Shown here in pieces: positions 1-7,881 of a stretch of 41,296 bases of DNA. The number at the start of each line of letters is the position of its first letter. The first letter of the stretch is position 1. The position numbers and the translations under genes were made by a program. The DNA comes from Ferrovibrio sp046294345 (GTDB taxonomy: Bacteria > Pseudomonadota > Alphaproteobacteria > Ferrovibrionales > Ferrovibrionaceae): contig JBKBJT010000034.1 of NCBI GenBank assembly GCA_046294345.1, forward strand, positions 1-41,296, given 5' to 3'. The notes below the pieces were generated by a model. It worked only from the letters and a program-made list of their open reading frames with translations. It was not told where the DNA came from and searched no databases.

Positions 1-16
1 GGGGTAAAGGGTCAGA

Positions 17-1282
17 ATGAACCCGATGGAAGTAGAACGGATGCTCGGCCGCCACAGAGAGTGGCTGCTCAAGCGTCCCCGTGGAGCGCGTCTCAATCTT
101 TCCCTGGCCGACCTTCAGGGCTACGACTTCAGCGGCGCCGACCTGCGTGCCGCCAAGCTGTCCGGCGCCAACCTCTCGCGCGCGGTGCTGGTCGAGACCA
201 ATCTTTCCGAAGCCGACCTGTTCGCCGCCAACCTGGAGCGCGCCGACCTGTCGCGGGCCGATCTGTCCAAGGCCGATCTGCGCGGTGCCTCTATGCGCGG
301 GGCCACCCTGGCGGGTGCCCGGCTGATGGGCGTGGATTTCCGCGGCGGCGCGCTGATGCAGGCCTCCGACGACGGCGTGGGCTTCGGTGCCAAGGATGCC
401 AGCGGCAAGAAGCCCAAGGCCAATACGGGCGGCGCGGACCTGGCCGAGGCCAACCTGCGCGGTTCGAACCTGACCGGCTCGAACATGAACGGCGTGAACC
501 TCGCCGGTGCCAACCTGTCGCGCGCGAACCTGACCAAGGTGTCGCTGCGCAAGGCCAACCTGGCCGGTGCCGATTTCAAGGGTGCCTGCCTGCGTGGTGT
601 CGACATGTCGCTGGCGCTGATCGACGGCGCCGATTTCCAGGGCGCCGATCTGAAGGGCGCGATCCTGGAAGACGTCGACATGGATTCCGCCAATTTCGCC
701 GGCGCGGAACTGTTCGTCGATGTCTCCAGTTTTGGCGACACGGTGGCGAACATCCTCCAGGAACATGAGAAGTGGATCAAGACCGACGGCAAGGAAGGCT
801 CGCGTGCCGATCTCGCCGGCCTGAACATGGAACGCATCGACCTGTCGGGCAAAGACCTCAGCGGCGCGAATCTGAAAGGCGCCAAGCTGGCCGGCGCCAA
901 GCTGCAGAACGCGAACCTGGTGATGACCGACCTGTCGGAGGCCGACCTGACCGGCGCCAACCTGATCGGCGCGCTGGCCAATGGCGCCAACCTGGCCCGC
1001 GCTATCCTGCACAAGGCGATCCTGCAGCGCGCGCAGTTCGGTCAGGTGCCGCTGCGCGGTCCGGATGGCAAGCCGATCGGTCGTTTCTGGTCGGCCAGTC
1101 TGGCGGCCGCCGATGCGACGGAAGCGGATTTCTCCGATGCGTTGCTGAAAGGCGCCAACCTGATCGATGCCAAGCTGACGCGGGCGCGGCTGATCAATGC
1201 CAACCTCACCGACGCCAAGATGGTCAATACCGACATGAATGGCGCGGATACCACCGGCGCGCAGCTGCCGCCCCAGGGCTGA
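17..1282 (+). CDS. Pentapeptide-repeat protein with two capping motifs
   Basis: The 421-residue product is built almost entirely of A(D/N)LxX pentapeptide units, which in known structures fold into a right-handed quadrilateral beta-helix. There is no signal peptide or membrane segment, so it is probably cytoplasmic. Two non-repeat motifs of the same kind, H13-xx-W16 and H250-xx-W253, each precede a short G/R-rich stretch and a fresh run of repeats. The protein therefore looks like two fused helices, residues about 25-235 and 265-415. The first helix is interrupted by a Gly/Lys-rich loop at about 118-138. An in-frame stop lies 12 bases before the ATG, which makes this the first possible start. 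Biochemical function is unknown: some family members mimic DNA and protect gyrase, but nothing here points to that. No partner gene is adjacent. Confidence 0.85.
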   Translation: MNPMEVERMLGRHREWLLKRPRGARLNLSLADLQGYDFSGADLRAAKLSGANLSRAVLVETNLSEADLFAANLERADLSRADLSKADLRGASMRGATLAGARLMGVDFRGGALMQASDDGVGFGAKDASGKKPKANTGGADLAEANLRGSNLTGSNMNGVNLAGANLSRANLTKVSLRKANLAGADFKGACLRGVDMSLALIDGADFQGADLKGAILEDVDMDSANFAGAELFVDVSSFGDTVANILQEHEKWIKTDGKEGSRADLAGLNMERIDLSGKDLSGANLKGAKLAGAKLQNANLVMTDLSEADLTGANLIGALANGANLARAILHKAILQRAQFGQVPLRGPDGKPIGRFWSASLAAADATEADFSDALLKGANLIDAKLTRARLINANLTDAKMVNTDMNGADTTGAQLPPQG

Positions 1283-1303
1283 TTGCAAAAAGCTTGATCA
1301 CAA

Positions 1304-1327
1304 AACGGCCGGCCGGAACCGGCCGTT
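1304..1327. terminator. Bidirectional terminator hairpin
   Basis: A perfect 9-bp stem (AACGGCCGG / CCGGCCGTT) with a 6-base loop sits between two convergent genes. On the minus strand the stem runs straight into four T residues; on the plus strand a looser T-rich stretch follows about ten bases later. It probably ends transcription from both sides. Confidence 0.7.
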
Positions 1328-1337
1328 CTGCGGCTTT

Positions 1338-2528
1338 TCAGTTTTCCATGTTGCGGGCGCGCTCGATGCGCATGCGGCCGGCGTATTCGACGGCTTCTTT
1401 GTGATGCTCGGGCACGACGGTCATCAGTTTCTGGTTGAGGTTACGCGACATCTGCCATTCCTTCTTGGGCTCGTTCTTGCTGAGCAGAGCCTTGGAATTC
1501 AGGTTGGACAGGATGCGCTCCCAGATCGTGTCGGCGCAGAAGGGCAGCCGGCCCTCGCCAAGCGTGCGGTTGAGCTTTTCCAGCAGCGGGTCGGGTTTCG
1601 CCGGCATGACAAGCTTGCCGGCGGAAAGATCGGCCAGGGCGATCAGGGCTTCCGCCAGGCCGGGCCGCGACCCGAGCAGATCCTGGATCAGAGTGGTTGA
1701 ATCGAGGCAGGCGGCAGCCAGTTCGTCGAGCAGCGCGCCATTGCCATTCATCGGCCGGTCGATCATGTCAGTCAGGATGATGTCCAGCCGCGCGGCATAA
1801 CTCGACATGGTCTGCGTGACCTTGGCGGTCTGGAAAAAGTAGGTGAAGCGCAGTTCGTCGTCCTGCATGCGCGCGGCAAGTCGTTCATAGAGCCTGGCGA
1901 AATCGTTGTTCTCGAACGGCGGCAGGTTCTTTTCCGCCATCGCGTCGCGGGTACGCTGGATCAGCTTGTCGAACAGGGCTTCCAGTTTTTTGCTGCGTTC
2001 GGCCTGGCTCGGCAGCCCGGGCTGGGTCTGCGCGCCAGCCAGGGCATAAAGCCCCGCGCGCAGGAAATTGCTCATGTCATTCAGCTTGCGCTGATGCTGG
2101 GGCGAATGCAGCAGTTCGAGCGCGGTGGCATTCTGCTTGTCGAGGAACTCGCGGAAGGCGGCGCTGAATCCCTTGACGGCCGGCCGGCGGGCCAGGTCGT
2201 AGAGCGTCTCACAGACCGGAAACACGCCCTTGAACGGCCGCGTCACCATCGCCTTGGCCTTGGCCGATGCGGTCTTGTTGAAGATTTCCGTCTGGGTCGC
2301 GAAGCCATCGGAGCGGGCGCGGGAACGCAGAATCTTGACGGCGGTAAAATCACCCATGTTCAGCAGGGCATTGGCCTGGGCGATGGCGGATTTTTCCATC
2401 TGCTCGTTGGCATGCTGCGTCATGCCGGACTCGCCTTCCAAGCGCTTGTCCAGACGCCAGCGGCCATCAACCTGAACATAGATTTCGTATGCGTAGGCCC
2501 GCGAGCCGAACAATGACCCAAATACCAT
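1338..2528 (-). CDS. Conserved-looking hypothetical protein, 396 aa
   Basis: I do not recognise this family. The product is soluble, mostly helical in composition and has no signal peptide or membrane segment. It opens with a short hydrophobic, aromatic stretch that includes YEIYVQVDGRW and then a long alpha-rich region with many Asn, Leu and Ala residues. The ATG is preceded by a clear GGTGGGGGA ribosome site six bases upstream, which fixes the start. Ninety bases separate it from the next gene on the same strand, also of unknown function, so the two may be co-transcribed. Codon usage and GC content resemble the surrounding genes, so there is no sign of recent transfer. It could be a cell-envelope or regulatory protein of the group, but no motif decides this. 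Confidence 0.75.
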   Translation of the reverse strand: MVFGSLFGSRAYAYEIYVQVDGRWRLDKRLEGESGMTQHANEQMEKSAIAQANALLNMGDFTAVKILRSRARSDGFATQTEIFNKTASAKAKAMVTRPFKGVFPVCETLYDLARRPAVKGFSAAFREFLDKQNATALELLHSPQHQRKLNDMSNFLRAGLYALAGAQTQPGLPSQAERSKKLEALFDKLIQRTRDAMAEKNLPPFENNDFARLYERLAARMQDDELRFTYFFQTAKVTQTMSSYAARLDIILTDMIDRPMNGNGALLDELAAACLDSTTLIQDLLGSRPGLAEALIALADLSAGKLVMPAKPDPLLEKLNRTLGEGRLPFCADTIWERILSNLNSKALLSKNEPKKEWQMSRNLNQKLMTVVPEHHKEAVEYAGRMRIERARNMEN

Positions 2529-2618
2529 TTATATCCCCCACCAACTCGGCTTGTAATAGAATTGAAATTGGAACGAATCTTCGCGCGCAGGCCTGCATTT
2601 GACAAGGCCCGCTGTTAC

Positions 2619-3047
2619 CTAATCCTGCTTTTCGCGACGTTCCTTGTCGGCGAGCGCCTTTTGCTCAACCAGTTGCAGCTGCTTGGCAAAACGCTCGAAG
2701 GCCTGAGAAACGGACAGGACGAACTGCCTCTGCTGCGGCTCCGGCATTTCCAGCGCGGCCTCGGCAAAGCGCCGCGCCTGATGGCGGGCAAGCCCCGCCG
2801 CATCACGGAAGGCATCGGCGCGCACCTGCTCGAACGTGGACAGGATGCAATGCCGGGTGATGCTTTCCTCGACGGTCTTGAACGAGGCTTCCTTGACCAT
2901 GCCGTCCTTCAGCAGGTCAAAAACCAGCAGGGTCTCTTCGGAGATCTTGTTGATGATGCCATCGACGCGTTCACGGTCGCGCGGGGTCGGGGCCAGGTCT
3001 GGCTCGGCCGGCCGTTTGGAGGCTCGTTTGACGACACTGCGCCACAT
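2619..3047 (-). CDS. Hypothetical helical protein, 142 aa
   Basis: This small soluble protein is not recognised. The N-terminus is basic (about residues 1-25), followed by helix-forming sequence rich in Glu, Ala, Phe and Leu and a strongly charged C-terminus ending in alternating Lys, Glu and Arg. The composition suggests a helical bundle or short coiled coil. It lies upstream of the 396-residue unknown gene on the same strand, and its start faces the first TRAP operon across a 370-base divergent gap. A GGA-type ribosome site lies further from the ATG than usual, so initiation may be weak. No catalytic motif, signal peptide or membrane span is visible. Confidence 0.6.
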   Translation of the reverse strand: MWRSVVKRASKRPAEPDLAPTPRDRERVDGIINKISEETLLVFDLLKDGMVKEASFKTVEESITRHCILSTFEQVRADAFRDAAGLARHQARRFAEAALEMPEPQQRQFVLSVSQAFERFAKQLQLVEQKALADKERREKQD

Positions 3048-3417
3048 GGCGAAACAGGCGGTCCTTTCTGGGCCCGATGGATGCGTTCCGGATAGTGCGA
3101 CACAACCCCGGGGTGCGCTACCACTTTCGGGCAGGATTGGTTTAAAAGCCTTAAACTTTCAGGGCACGGACGGACGGAATTTTCGGGCAAGCCCCGGAAA
3201 AGGTCGCCTTATTTTTCCGTAACCTATTCGGCCGCCGCCAAATATTTCTCTTTGGGGCGCGATCTGCTATAACCGGACCGCCTTAACAGGGGCGAGAAAA
3301 AAACGGGGTCAGCCTAACAGGGAAATGACCGGCAGTCGTGGCGGCCACCGCTGCGACCTTAGTGCTTTTTTGCATCCCGCCGCCACTGGCCGGGATGCCG
3401 GGGGTAGGGGAGGTATT
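3048..3417. promoter_or_regulatory. Divergent intergenic region before the first TRAP operon
   Basis: This 370-base gap separates two divergent genes and holds no convincing small gene. Visible elements are an interrupted inverted repeat GTTTAA-N5-TTAAAC at 3140-3156, a TATAAC hexamer at 3268-3273 that could be a plus-strand -10 box (its -35 is poor), and a leader hairpin just before dctQ (separate entry). The region therefore probably carries promoters in both directions, but none is well enough matched to name with confidence. Confidence 0.35.
3372..3398 (+). promoter_or_regulatory. Leader hairpin upstream of dctQ
   Basis: An 8-bp perfect inverted repeat (GCATCCCG / CGGGATGC) with an 11-base loop lies a few bases before the GGAGG ribosome site of the first dctQ. 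It follows a run of six T residues. If transcribed it would fold in the 5' leader, where it could affect translation or mRNA stability. It is not followed by a T-run, so it is not a standard terminator. No riboswitch class is recognised. Confidence 0.35.
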
Positions 3418-3981
3418 GTGAATATCCTGCTGGCACTCAGCCGTCTGATCGACGGCCTGAACGGCGCCGTTGGCCGCATCGTATATTGGGCGGTACTTGT
3501 CGCGGTGATCATCAGTTCGGGCAATGCGGTTGTCCGCTACGGTTTCAACACCAGCTCGAATGCCTGGCTTGAGGTGCAGTGGTACCTGTTCTCGGCCATC
3601 TTCATGCTTTGCGCCGGCTATACCCTGCTGCGCAACGAGCATATCCGCATCGATGTGATCGTCAGCCGCTTTTCGGAGCGCACGCTGACCTGGATCGACA
3701 TCATCGGAACCACGCTGTTCCTGCTGCCGATCTCGTTCATCATCATGTACCTGTCCTGGCCGGTGCTGGTCGATTCCTTCGTCCGCCATGAAATGTCGAG
3801 CGATGCAGGCGGTCTGATCCGGTGGCCGGTAAAGCTGCTCATCCCGGCCGGGTTCCTGCTGCTTGTGCTGCAGGGTATTTCCGAACTGATCAAACGCATC
3901 GCCTTTTTGCAGGGCCTGATCCCGAATCCGGCACCGAAAAAACAGGATGCCCACAGCCCAGTTGACGGCGCGGCGGAGTAA
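3418..3981 (+). CDS. dctQ: TRAP transporter small permease, DctQ family (module 1)
   Basis: This is the small membrane subunit of a tripartite ATP-independent periplasmic transporter, which together with DctM moves an organic anion in with sodium. The 187-residue product shows four hydrophobic segments (about residues 15-37, 48-70, 85-110 and 130-155) and the family motif around ..LRNEHIRIDV... between segments two and three. The frame stays open upstream to 3325, but the GTG at 3418 is the better start: GGAGG lies 4 bases before it and the protein then begins just ahead of the first membrane helix. Only six bases separate it from dctM, so the two are one operon. The binding protein is encoded downstream on the opposite strand. 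Confidence 0.88.
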   Translation: MNILLALSRLIDGLNGAVGRIVYWAVLVAVIISSGNAVVRYGFNTSSNAWLEVQWYLFSAIFMLCAGYTLLRNEHIRIDVIVSRFSERTLTWIDIIGTTLFLLPISFIIMYLSWPVLVDSFVRHEMSSDAGGLIRWPVKLLIPAGFLLLVLQGISELIKRIAFLQGLIPNPAPKKQDAHSPVDGAAE

Positions 3982-3987
3982 TCACCC

Positions 3988-5544
3988 ATGGTCCAGTTCC
4001 TGATCGACAACATGGCGCCGCTGATGTTTGCGGCGCTGGTCTTCTTCCTGCTGTTCGGTTACCCGGTGGCATTCGCACTGGCCGCAAATGGCCTGCTGTT
4101 CGCCTTTATCGGCATCGAACTTGGCCTCCTGACGCCGGCGCTGCTGCAGGCTTTGCCCGAACGCGTGTTCGGCATCATGCGCAACGATACATTGCTGGCC
4201 ATCCCATTCTTCACCTTCATGGGCCTGATCCTCGAACGATCCGGCATGGCGGAAGACCTGCTTGACACCATCGGTCAGCTTTTCGGCCCGATGCGCGGCG
4301 GTCTGGCCTATGCGGTGGTTTTCGTGGGGGCGTTGCTGGCGGCCACTACAGGCGTCGTTGCGGCTTCGGTCATCTCGATGGGCCTGATCTCGCTGCCGAT
4401 CATGCTGCGGTATGGCTACGATCGACGGCTGGCAACCGGTGTGATTGCGGCGTCTGGCACACTGGCGCAGATCATCCCGCCCAGCCTGGTGCTCATCATC
4501 ATGGCCGACCAGCTGGGCCGTTCGGTCGGCGACATGTATGCCGGCGCCCTGGTTCCCGGCCTTATTCTGTCATCGCTGTATGCGGGCTATATTTTCCTGA
4601 TCTCGATGATCAACAAGAACGCAGCGCCGGCGCTGCCGCCCGAGGCGCGCACGTTGCGCGGCATGCAGCTGGCGATCCGGGTGATTGTTTCGCTGGTGCC
4701 GCCGCTGGTGCTGATCTTCCTGGTGCTGGGCACGATCTTCCTGGGAATCGCGACGCCGACCGAAGGCGGGGCGATGGGGGCGGCCGGCGCGCTGATCCTG
4801 GCGTTGATCAAGCGCAAGCTGGACTGGTCGCTGTTGCGGCAGGCGATGGATACGACGGCCAAGCTGTCGGCTTTCGTGATCTTCATCCTGATCGGTTCCA
4901 CCGTGTTCGGCCTGACCTTCCGTGCGGTGAACGGCGATTTGTGGGTGGAACATCTGCTGACCAGCCTGCCGGGCGGCCAGATGGGTTTCCTGATCGTCGT
5001 CAACATCATGGTGTTCCTGCTGGCCTTCTTCCTCGATTTCTTCGAGCTGGCCTTCATCGTGGTGCCCCTGCTGGGGCCTGCCGCGGAAAAGCTGGGAATC
5101 GACCTGATCTGGTTTGGCGTCCTGCTGGGCGTGAACATGCAGACCTCGTTCATGCATCCGCCCTTCGGCTTCGCGCTGTTCTACCTGCGCAGCGTGGCGC
5201 CGGTTGCCGATTACATCGACAAGGTTACTGGCAAGCTGATCCCGAAAATAACCACGGGTCAGATTTACTGGGGTGCGGTGCCTTTCGTGTGCATCCAGAT
5301 CATCATGGTTGGCCTGGTGATCGCGTTCCCGGAAATGGTCACCTCGATGCTCGACCGCGGCCCGATGCTGGATGAAACCGAGGTTCAGATGCAGCTGCAG
5401 TTTGAATCGCCGAATTATGGCGAACCGGACACGGCGCCGGGCGTGCAGGACGGTGACACTGGTGCCGATGAGGGCGAGGAAGAGTCTGACGCCAGCCCAG
5501 ATGAGGAAGAGGGGGAGGAAGAAGAAAGCGATACGCCGAAATAA
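3988..5544 (+). CDS. dctM: TRAP transporter large permease, DctM family, with acidic tail (module 1)
   Basis: This is the sodium-coupled transport subunit of the TRAP system, with about 12 hydrophobic spans between residues 1 and 450. Family landmarks are visible: the FGYPVAFAL start, the ASGTLAQIIPPSLV segment, the GIATPTEGGAMGA segment and the NMQTSFMHPPFGFALFYLR segment, which line the substrate and sodium sites in related proteins. At 518 residues it is longer than the neighbouring paralogue (464). The excess is a C-terminal tail, about residues 452-518, dominated by Glu and Asp and ending in several runs of acidic residues. Such a tail is not part of the core fold. It follows dctQ by six bases and ends just before a strong terminator. 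Confidence 0.92.
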   Translation: MVQFLIDNMAPLMFAALVFFLLFGYPVAFALAANGLLFAFIGIELGLLTPALLQALPERVFGIMRNDTLLAIPFFTFMGLILERSGMAEDLLDTIGQLFGPMRGGLAYAVVFVGALLAATTGVVAASVISMGLISLPIMLRYGYDRRLATGVIAASGTLAQIIPPSLVLIIMADQLGRSVGDMYAGALVPGLILSSLYAGYIFLISMINKNAAPALPPEARTLRGMQLAIRVIVSLVPPLVLIFLVLGTIFLGIATPTEGGAMGAAGALILALIKRKLDWSLLRQAMDTTAKLSAFVIFILIGSTVFGLTFRAVNGDLWVEHLLTSLPGGQMGFLIVVNIMVFLLAFFLDFFELAFIVVPLLGPAAEKLGIDLIWFGVLLGVNMQTSFMHPPFGFALFYLRSVAPVADYIDKVTGKLIPKITTGQIYWGAVPFVCIQIIMVGLVIAFPEMVTSMLDRGPMLDETEVQMQLQFESPNYGEPDTAPGVQDGDTGADEGEEESDASPDEEEGEEEESDTPK

Positions 5545-5577
5545 GGCGTACGATACAACCCTATGCCTCATGAATTG

Positions 5578-5608
5578 AAAAGGCCGGCTCGATGAGCCGG
5601 CCTTTTTT
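5578..5608 (+). terminator. Rho-independent terminator after dctM (module 1)
   Basis: A perfect stem formed by GGCCGGCTC and GAGCCGGCC with a three-base loop (GAT) is followed by six T residues and preceded by four A residues. It ends the plus-strand dctQM operon, and the A-run could also make it work in the other direction. Confidence 0.9.
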
Positions 5609-5628
5609 ATTCGGATGACAAGCGAAGT

Positions 5629-5657
5629 AAAAAGAAAGGCCCCGCGAGGGGCCTTTC
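5629..5657 (-). terminator. Rho-independent terminator after dctP (module 1)
   Basis: A 10-bp perfect stem (GAAAGGCCCC / GGGGCCTTTC) with a GCGA loop is followed on the minus strand by five T residues. It lies immediately downstream of the minus-strand dctP stop codon and forms a back-to-back pair with the plus-strand terminator of dctM. Confidence 0.88.
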
Positions 5658-5666
5658 CGATGGGTA

Positions 5667-6794
5667 TCAGCCCTTTTTCTTCGCAGGCGCTTTCTTCTTC
5701 TGCGAGGCGGCGATCATGAAGTTGTCGAAGGTGTTTTCGGCAACGCGCCACCACATGACCTGCTCGTCGCGGAATTTGACCCAGCTATCGAAGACCTTCT
5801 TGAACTTGGGGTTCTTCGCGGTGGTTTCCGCATAGAGTTCGTTCGCGGCGGCCAGGGCTGCTTCCATCACCGGGCGCGGGAAGGCGCGGAGCTGGGTGCC
5901 GCCGGCGAGCAGCTTACGCAAGGCCGCCGGGTTCTGGGCGTCGTACTTGGCGACCATCCAGACGTTGGCTTCGGCGCAGGCCGCTTCCAGGACGGCCTGG
6001 TATTCCTTGGGCAGCTTGTTCCACTGCTCGAGGTTGACCATGACCGACAGCTGCGGACCGCCTTCCCACCAGCCGGGATAGTAGTAGTACTTGGCGACCT
6101 TGTTGAAGCCGAGCTTCTCGTCGTCGTAGGGACCGACCCACTCGGCTGCGTCGATGGTGCCTTTTTCCAGCGCTGGATAGATGTCGCCGCCGGCGATCTG
6201 CTGCGGAACGACGCCGAGTTTGGTCAGCACCTGGCCTGCGAAACCGCCGATACGGAACTTCAGACCGTTGAGGTCTTCAACGGTCTTGATCTCCTTGCGG
6301 AACCAGCCGCCCATCTGCGCGCCGGTATTGCCGGCCGGGATGGCGTGGCAGTTATAGTCCTTGAAGAACTCGTTCATGAGCTGGCGACCGCCGCCATGAT
6401 ACATCCAGGCATTCTGCTGGCGACCGTTGAGGCCGAACGGCACCGCCGTGTCGAAGGCGAAGGTCGGGTCCTTGCCGATATAGTAGTAGTTGGCGGTATG
6501 GCCGCATTCCACCGTGCCGGCCTGGACCGCATCGAGGACCTGCAGGCCAGGAACGATTTCGCCGCCGGCGAAAACGCGGATCTGGAACTTGCCGCCGGTG
6601 GCAGCCTCGACCCGCTTGGCCACCACTTCGCCGGAACCATAAATGGTGTCCAGGCTCTTCGGGAAACTGGAGGCCATGCGCCAGCGGATTTCGGGCATGG
6701 TCTGGGCAATCGCCGGAGCCGGGAAGCTGGCGGCAGCACCGATACTGCCGGCGCCGGCCAGGGCCGCGCCTTTGAGGAACTTACGTCGCTGCAT
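5667..6794 (-). CDS. dctP: TRAP periplasmic binding protein, TakP-like (module 1)
   Basis: This is the solute-binding protein that captures the substrate in the periplasm and delivers it to DctQM. The N-terminus MQRRKFLKG followed by an Ala/Gly-rich stretch and an AxA site near residue 30 is a Tat-type signal. From memory, the mature sequence resembles Rhodobacter TakP, a binder of 2-oxo acids with sodium, very closely: ASSFPKSLDTI, VPQQIAGGDIYPALEKGTIDA and EWVGPYDDEKLGF. By that resemblance Q160, R181, E218 and W219 are the expected ligand and sodium residues. A basic tail rich in Lys ends the protein (364-375). The ATG has a GGGAGA site. The gene converges on dctQM and is not in their operon, so it must have its own promoter in the gap to its right. 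Confidence 0.93.
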   Translation of the reverse strand: MQRRKFLKGAALAGAGSIGAAASFPAPAIAQTMPEIRWRMASSFPKSLDTIYGSGEVVAKRVEAATGGKFQIRVFAGGEIVPGLQVLDAVQAGTVECGHTANYYYIGKDPTFAFDTAVPFGLNGRQQNAWMYHGGGRQLMNEFFKDYNCHAIPAGNTGAQMGGWFRKEIKTVEDLNGLKFRIGGFAGQVLTKLGVVPQQIAGGDIYPALEKGTIDAAEWVGPYDDEKLGFNKVAKYYYYPGWWEGGPQLSVMVNLEQWNKLPKEYQAVLEAACAEANVWMVAKYDAQNPAALRKLLAGGTQLRAFPRPVMEAALAAANELYAETTAKNPKFKKVFDSWVKFRDEQVMWWRVAENTFDNFMIAASQKKKAPAKKKG

Positions 6795-7328
6795 TGTTTG
6801 TTATCTCCCTGTTTTATGTTTTCGACTGACGGGCCGGACTCTGCGGCCCGCTGCCGAACGCCCCCGCAGACTCGTGCTGTGATGAACGTTGCGGGGAGAG
6901 TACGAGATCGGATTGGCCGTAACAACGCGGATAAACGAAAACCTTGTAAGGCAGCATCGCCAGAGTGCCGTATGCAGATGTTTGCGTCTTCATAGGAGCA
7001 GAACCTGTTGCGGTCGGCTAACCATCAGCCGGAGCAAGGACTGGAACGATAATTATAAGTATTTGTTACATATAGTAATTTTATTTCAGAAGGGATCGCC
7101 GCGCCGTCGTTTCCAGTCGAAACTTATTGGTCCGTTTAACTGGTATCGTCCGCATCGATCCATTAAAACACCAGCCAAATGCGGGAGGACAGGCAGCGTG
7201 CGGTCAAGAGCACGAGGGCTTGGTGCTTCGGCAGATGCCGGTCGGCCTTGGGGGGATGTCTGCAGTGACATCATCAAATGGCCAAGGCCGGTTCCACGTC
7301 TTTCATTCCTAAACAGAGGATTGATTCA
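6795..7328. promoter_or_regulatory. 534-base divergent control region between the two TRAP modules
   Basis: This gap separates dctP of module 1 (minus) from dctQ of module 2 (plus) and must hold both promoters. An AT-rich island at about 7046-7088 stands out in otherwise GC-rich DNA. It contains ATTATA at 7052-7057, which reads TATAAT on the minus strand, and the near-palindrome TTAC-ATATA-GTAA at 7066-7078, a plausible operator. The -35 for that box is weak and it lies about 260 bases from the dctP start. Part of the gap (7135-7176), read in one plus-strand frame, resembles the end of an integrase-type transposase (see findings). No complete gene is supported here. Confidence 0.4.
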
Positions 7329-7877
7329 GTGCGCGCCATTGCCCTGATCATCAAGGCGATCAGTAGCCTGAATACCCTGCTTGGACAGGTTTTCTCCTGG
7401 TTCACGCTCGGGATCGTGCTGGTCTGCTTCACCGTCGTCGTGCTCCGATATGTGTTTTCCATCGGCTTCGTCTGGATGCAGGACCTGTATGTCTGGATGA
7501 ACGGCATCATGTTCACCGGCATCGCGGGCTTCGTGCTGTTGCGGGAAGGGCATGTGCGGGTCGATATCTTCTATCGGCCGGCGCAATTGCGGCGGAAGGC
7601 GTGGATCGACTTGATCGGTACGCTCGTTTTTCTGGCACCCTTCACCTACATGGTGACCGCCTATAGCTGGGCCTATGTGGCGCGTTCCTGGCGCTTCAAC
7701 GAAAGCTCCGGAAATATCGGCGGCATGCCGGGGCTGTATATCCTGAAATCGTTCATCATCGTCTTTGCCGTTGTGGTTGCCCTGCAGGGCCTGGCGATGG
7801 CCTTGCGGAGTCTGCTGGTGCTCATGAATCGCGAAGACCTGTTGCCGCCGGCCCTTCGTTACCAGAAGGAGGGCTGA
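7329..7877 (+). CDS. dctQ: TRAP transporter small permease, DctQ family (module 2)
   Basis: This second small TRAP permease has 182 residues, four hydrophobic segments and the LLREGHVRVDIFY motif matching LLRNEHIRIDVIV in module 1. I start it at GTG 7329 because AGAGGA lies eight bases upstream; an in-frame ATG at 7278 has no ribosome site. The partner dctM begins four bases after the stop, and its ribosome site (AAGGAGG) lies inside the end of this gene, so the two are translated together. Sequence identity to the module-1 DctQ is clearly partial, so if this was a duplication it is old. Confidence 0.88.
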   Translation: MRAIALIIKAISSLNTLLGQVFSWFTLGIVLVCFTVVVLRYVFSIGFVWMQDLYVWMNGIMFTGIAGFVLLREGHVRVDIFYRPAQLRRKAWIDLIGTLVFLAPFTYMVTAYSWAYVARSWRFNESSGNIGGMPGLYILKSFIIVFAVVVALQGLAMALRSLLVLMNREDLLPPALRYQKEG

Positions 7878-7881
7878 GACG

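Noticed and set aside
2599..2604. TTGACA hexamer on the plus strand as a -35 box
   Set aside because: No acceptable -10 at 16-18 bases and no plus-strand gene follows; it lies in the gap between two minus-strand genes.
4570..5754. Long open frames antisense to dctM
   Set aside because: They mirror the codon bias of GC-rich DNA, show no family motifs, and the true dctM is clear on the other strand.
7278..7328. ATG 7278 as the start of the second dctQ
   Set aside because: No ribosome site upstream, while GTG 7329 has AGAGGA at ideal spacing and gives a normal DctQ length.
6889..7347. A 152-codon open frame in the divergent TRAP gap as a complete gene
   Set aside because: No ribosome site, Cys/Arg-rich low-quality composition, and it runs into dctQ. 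Only its short transposase-like segment is kept as an observation.
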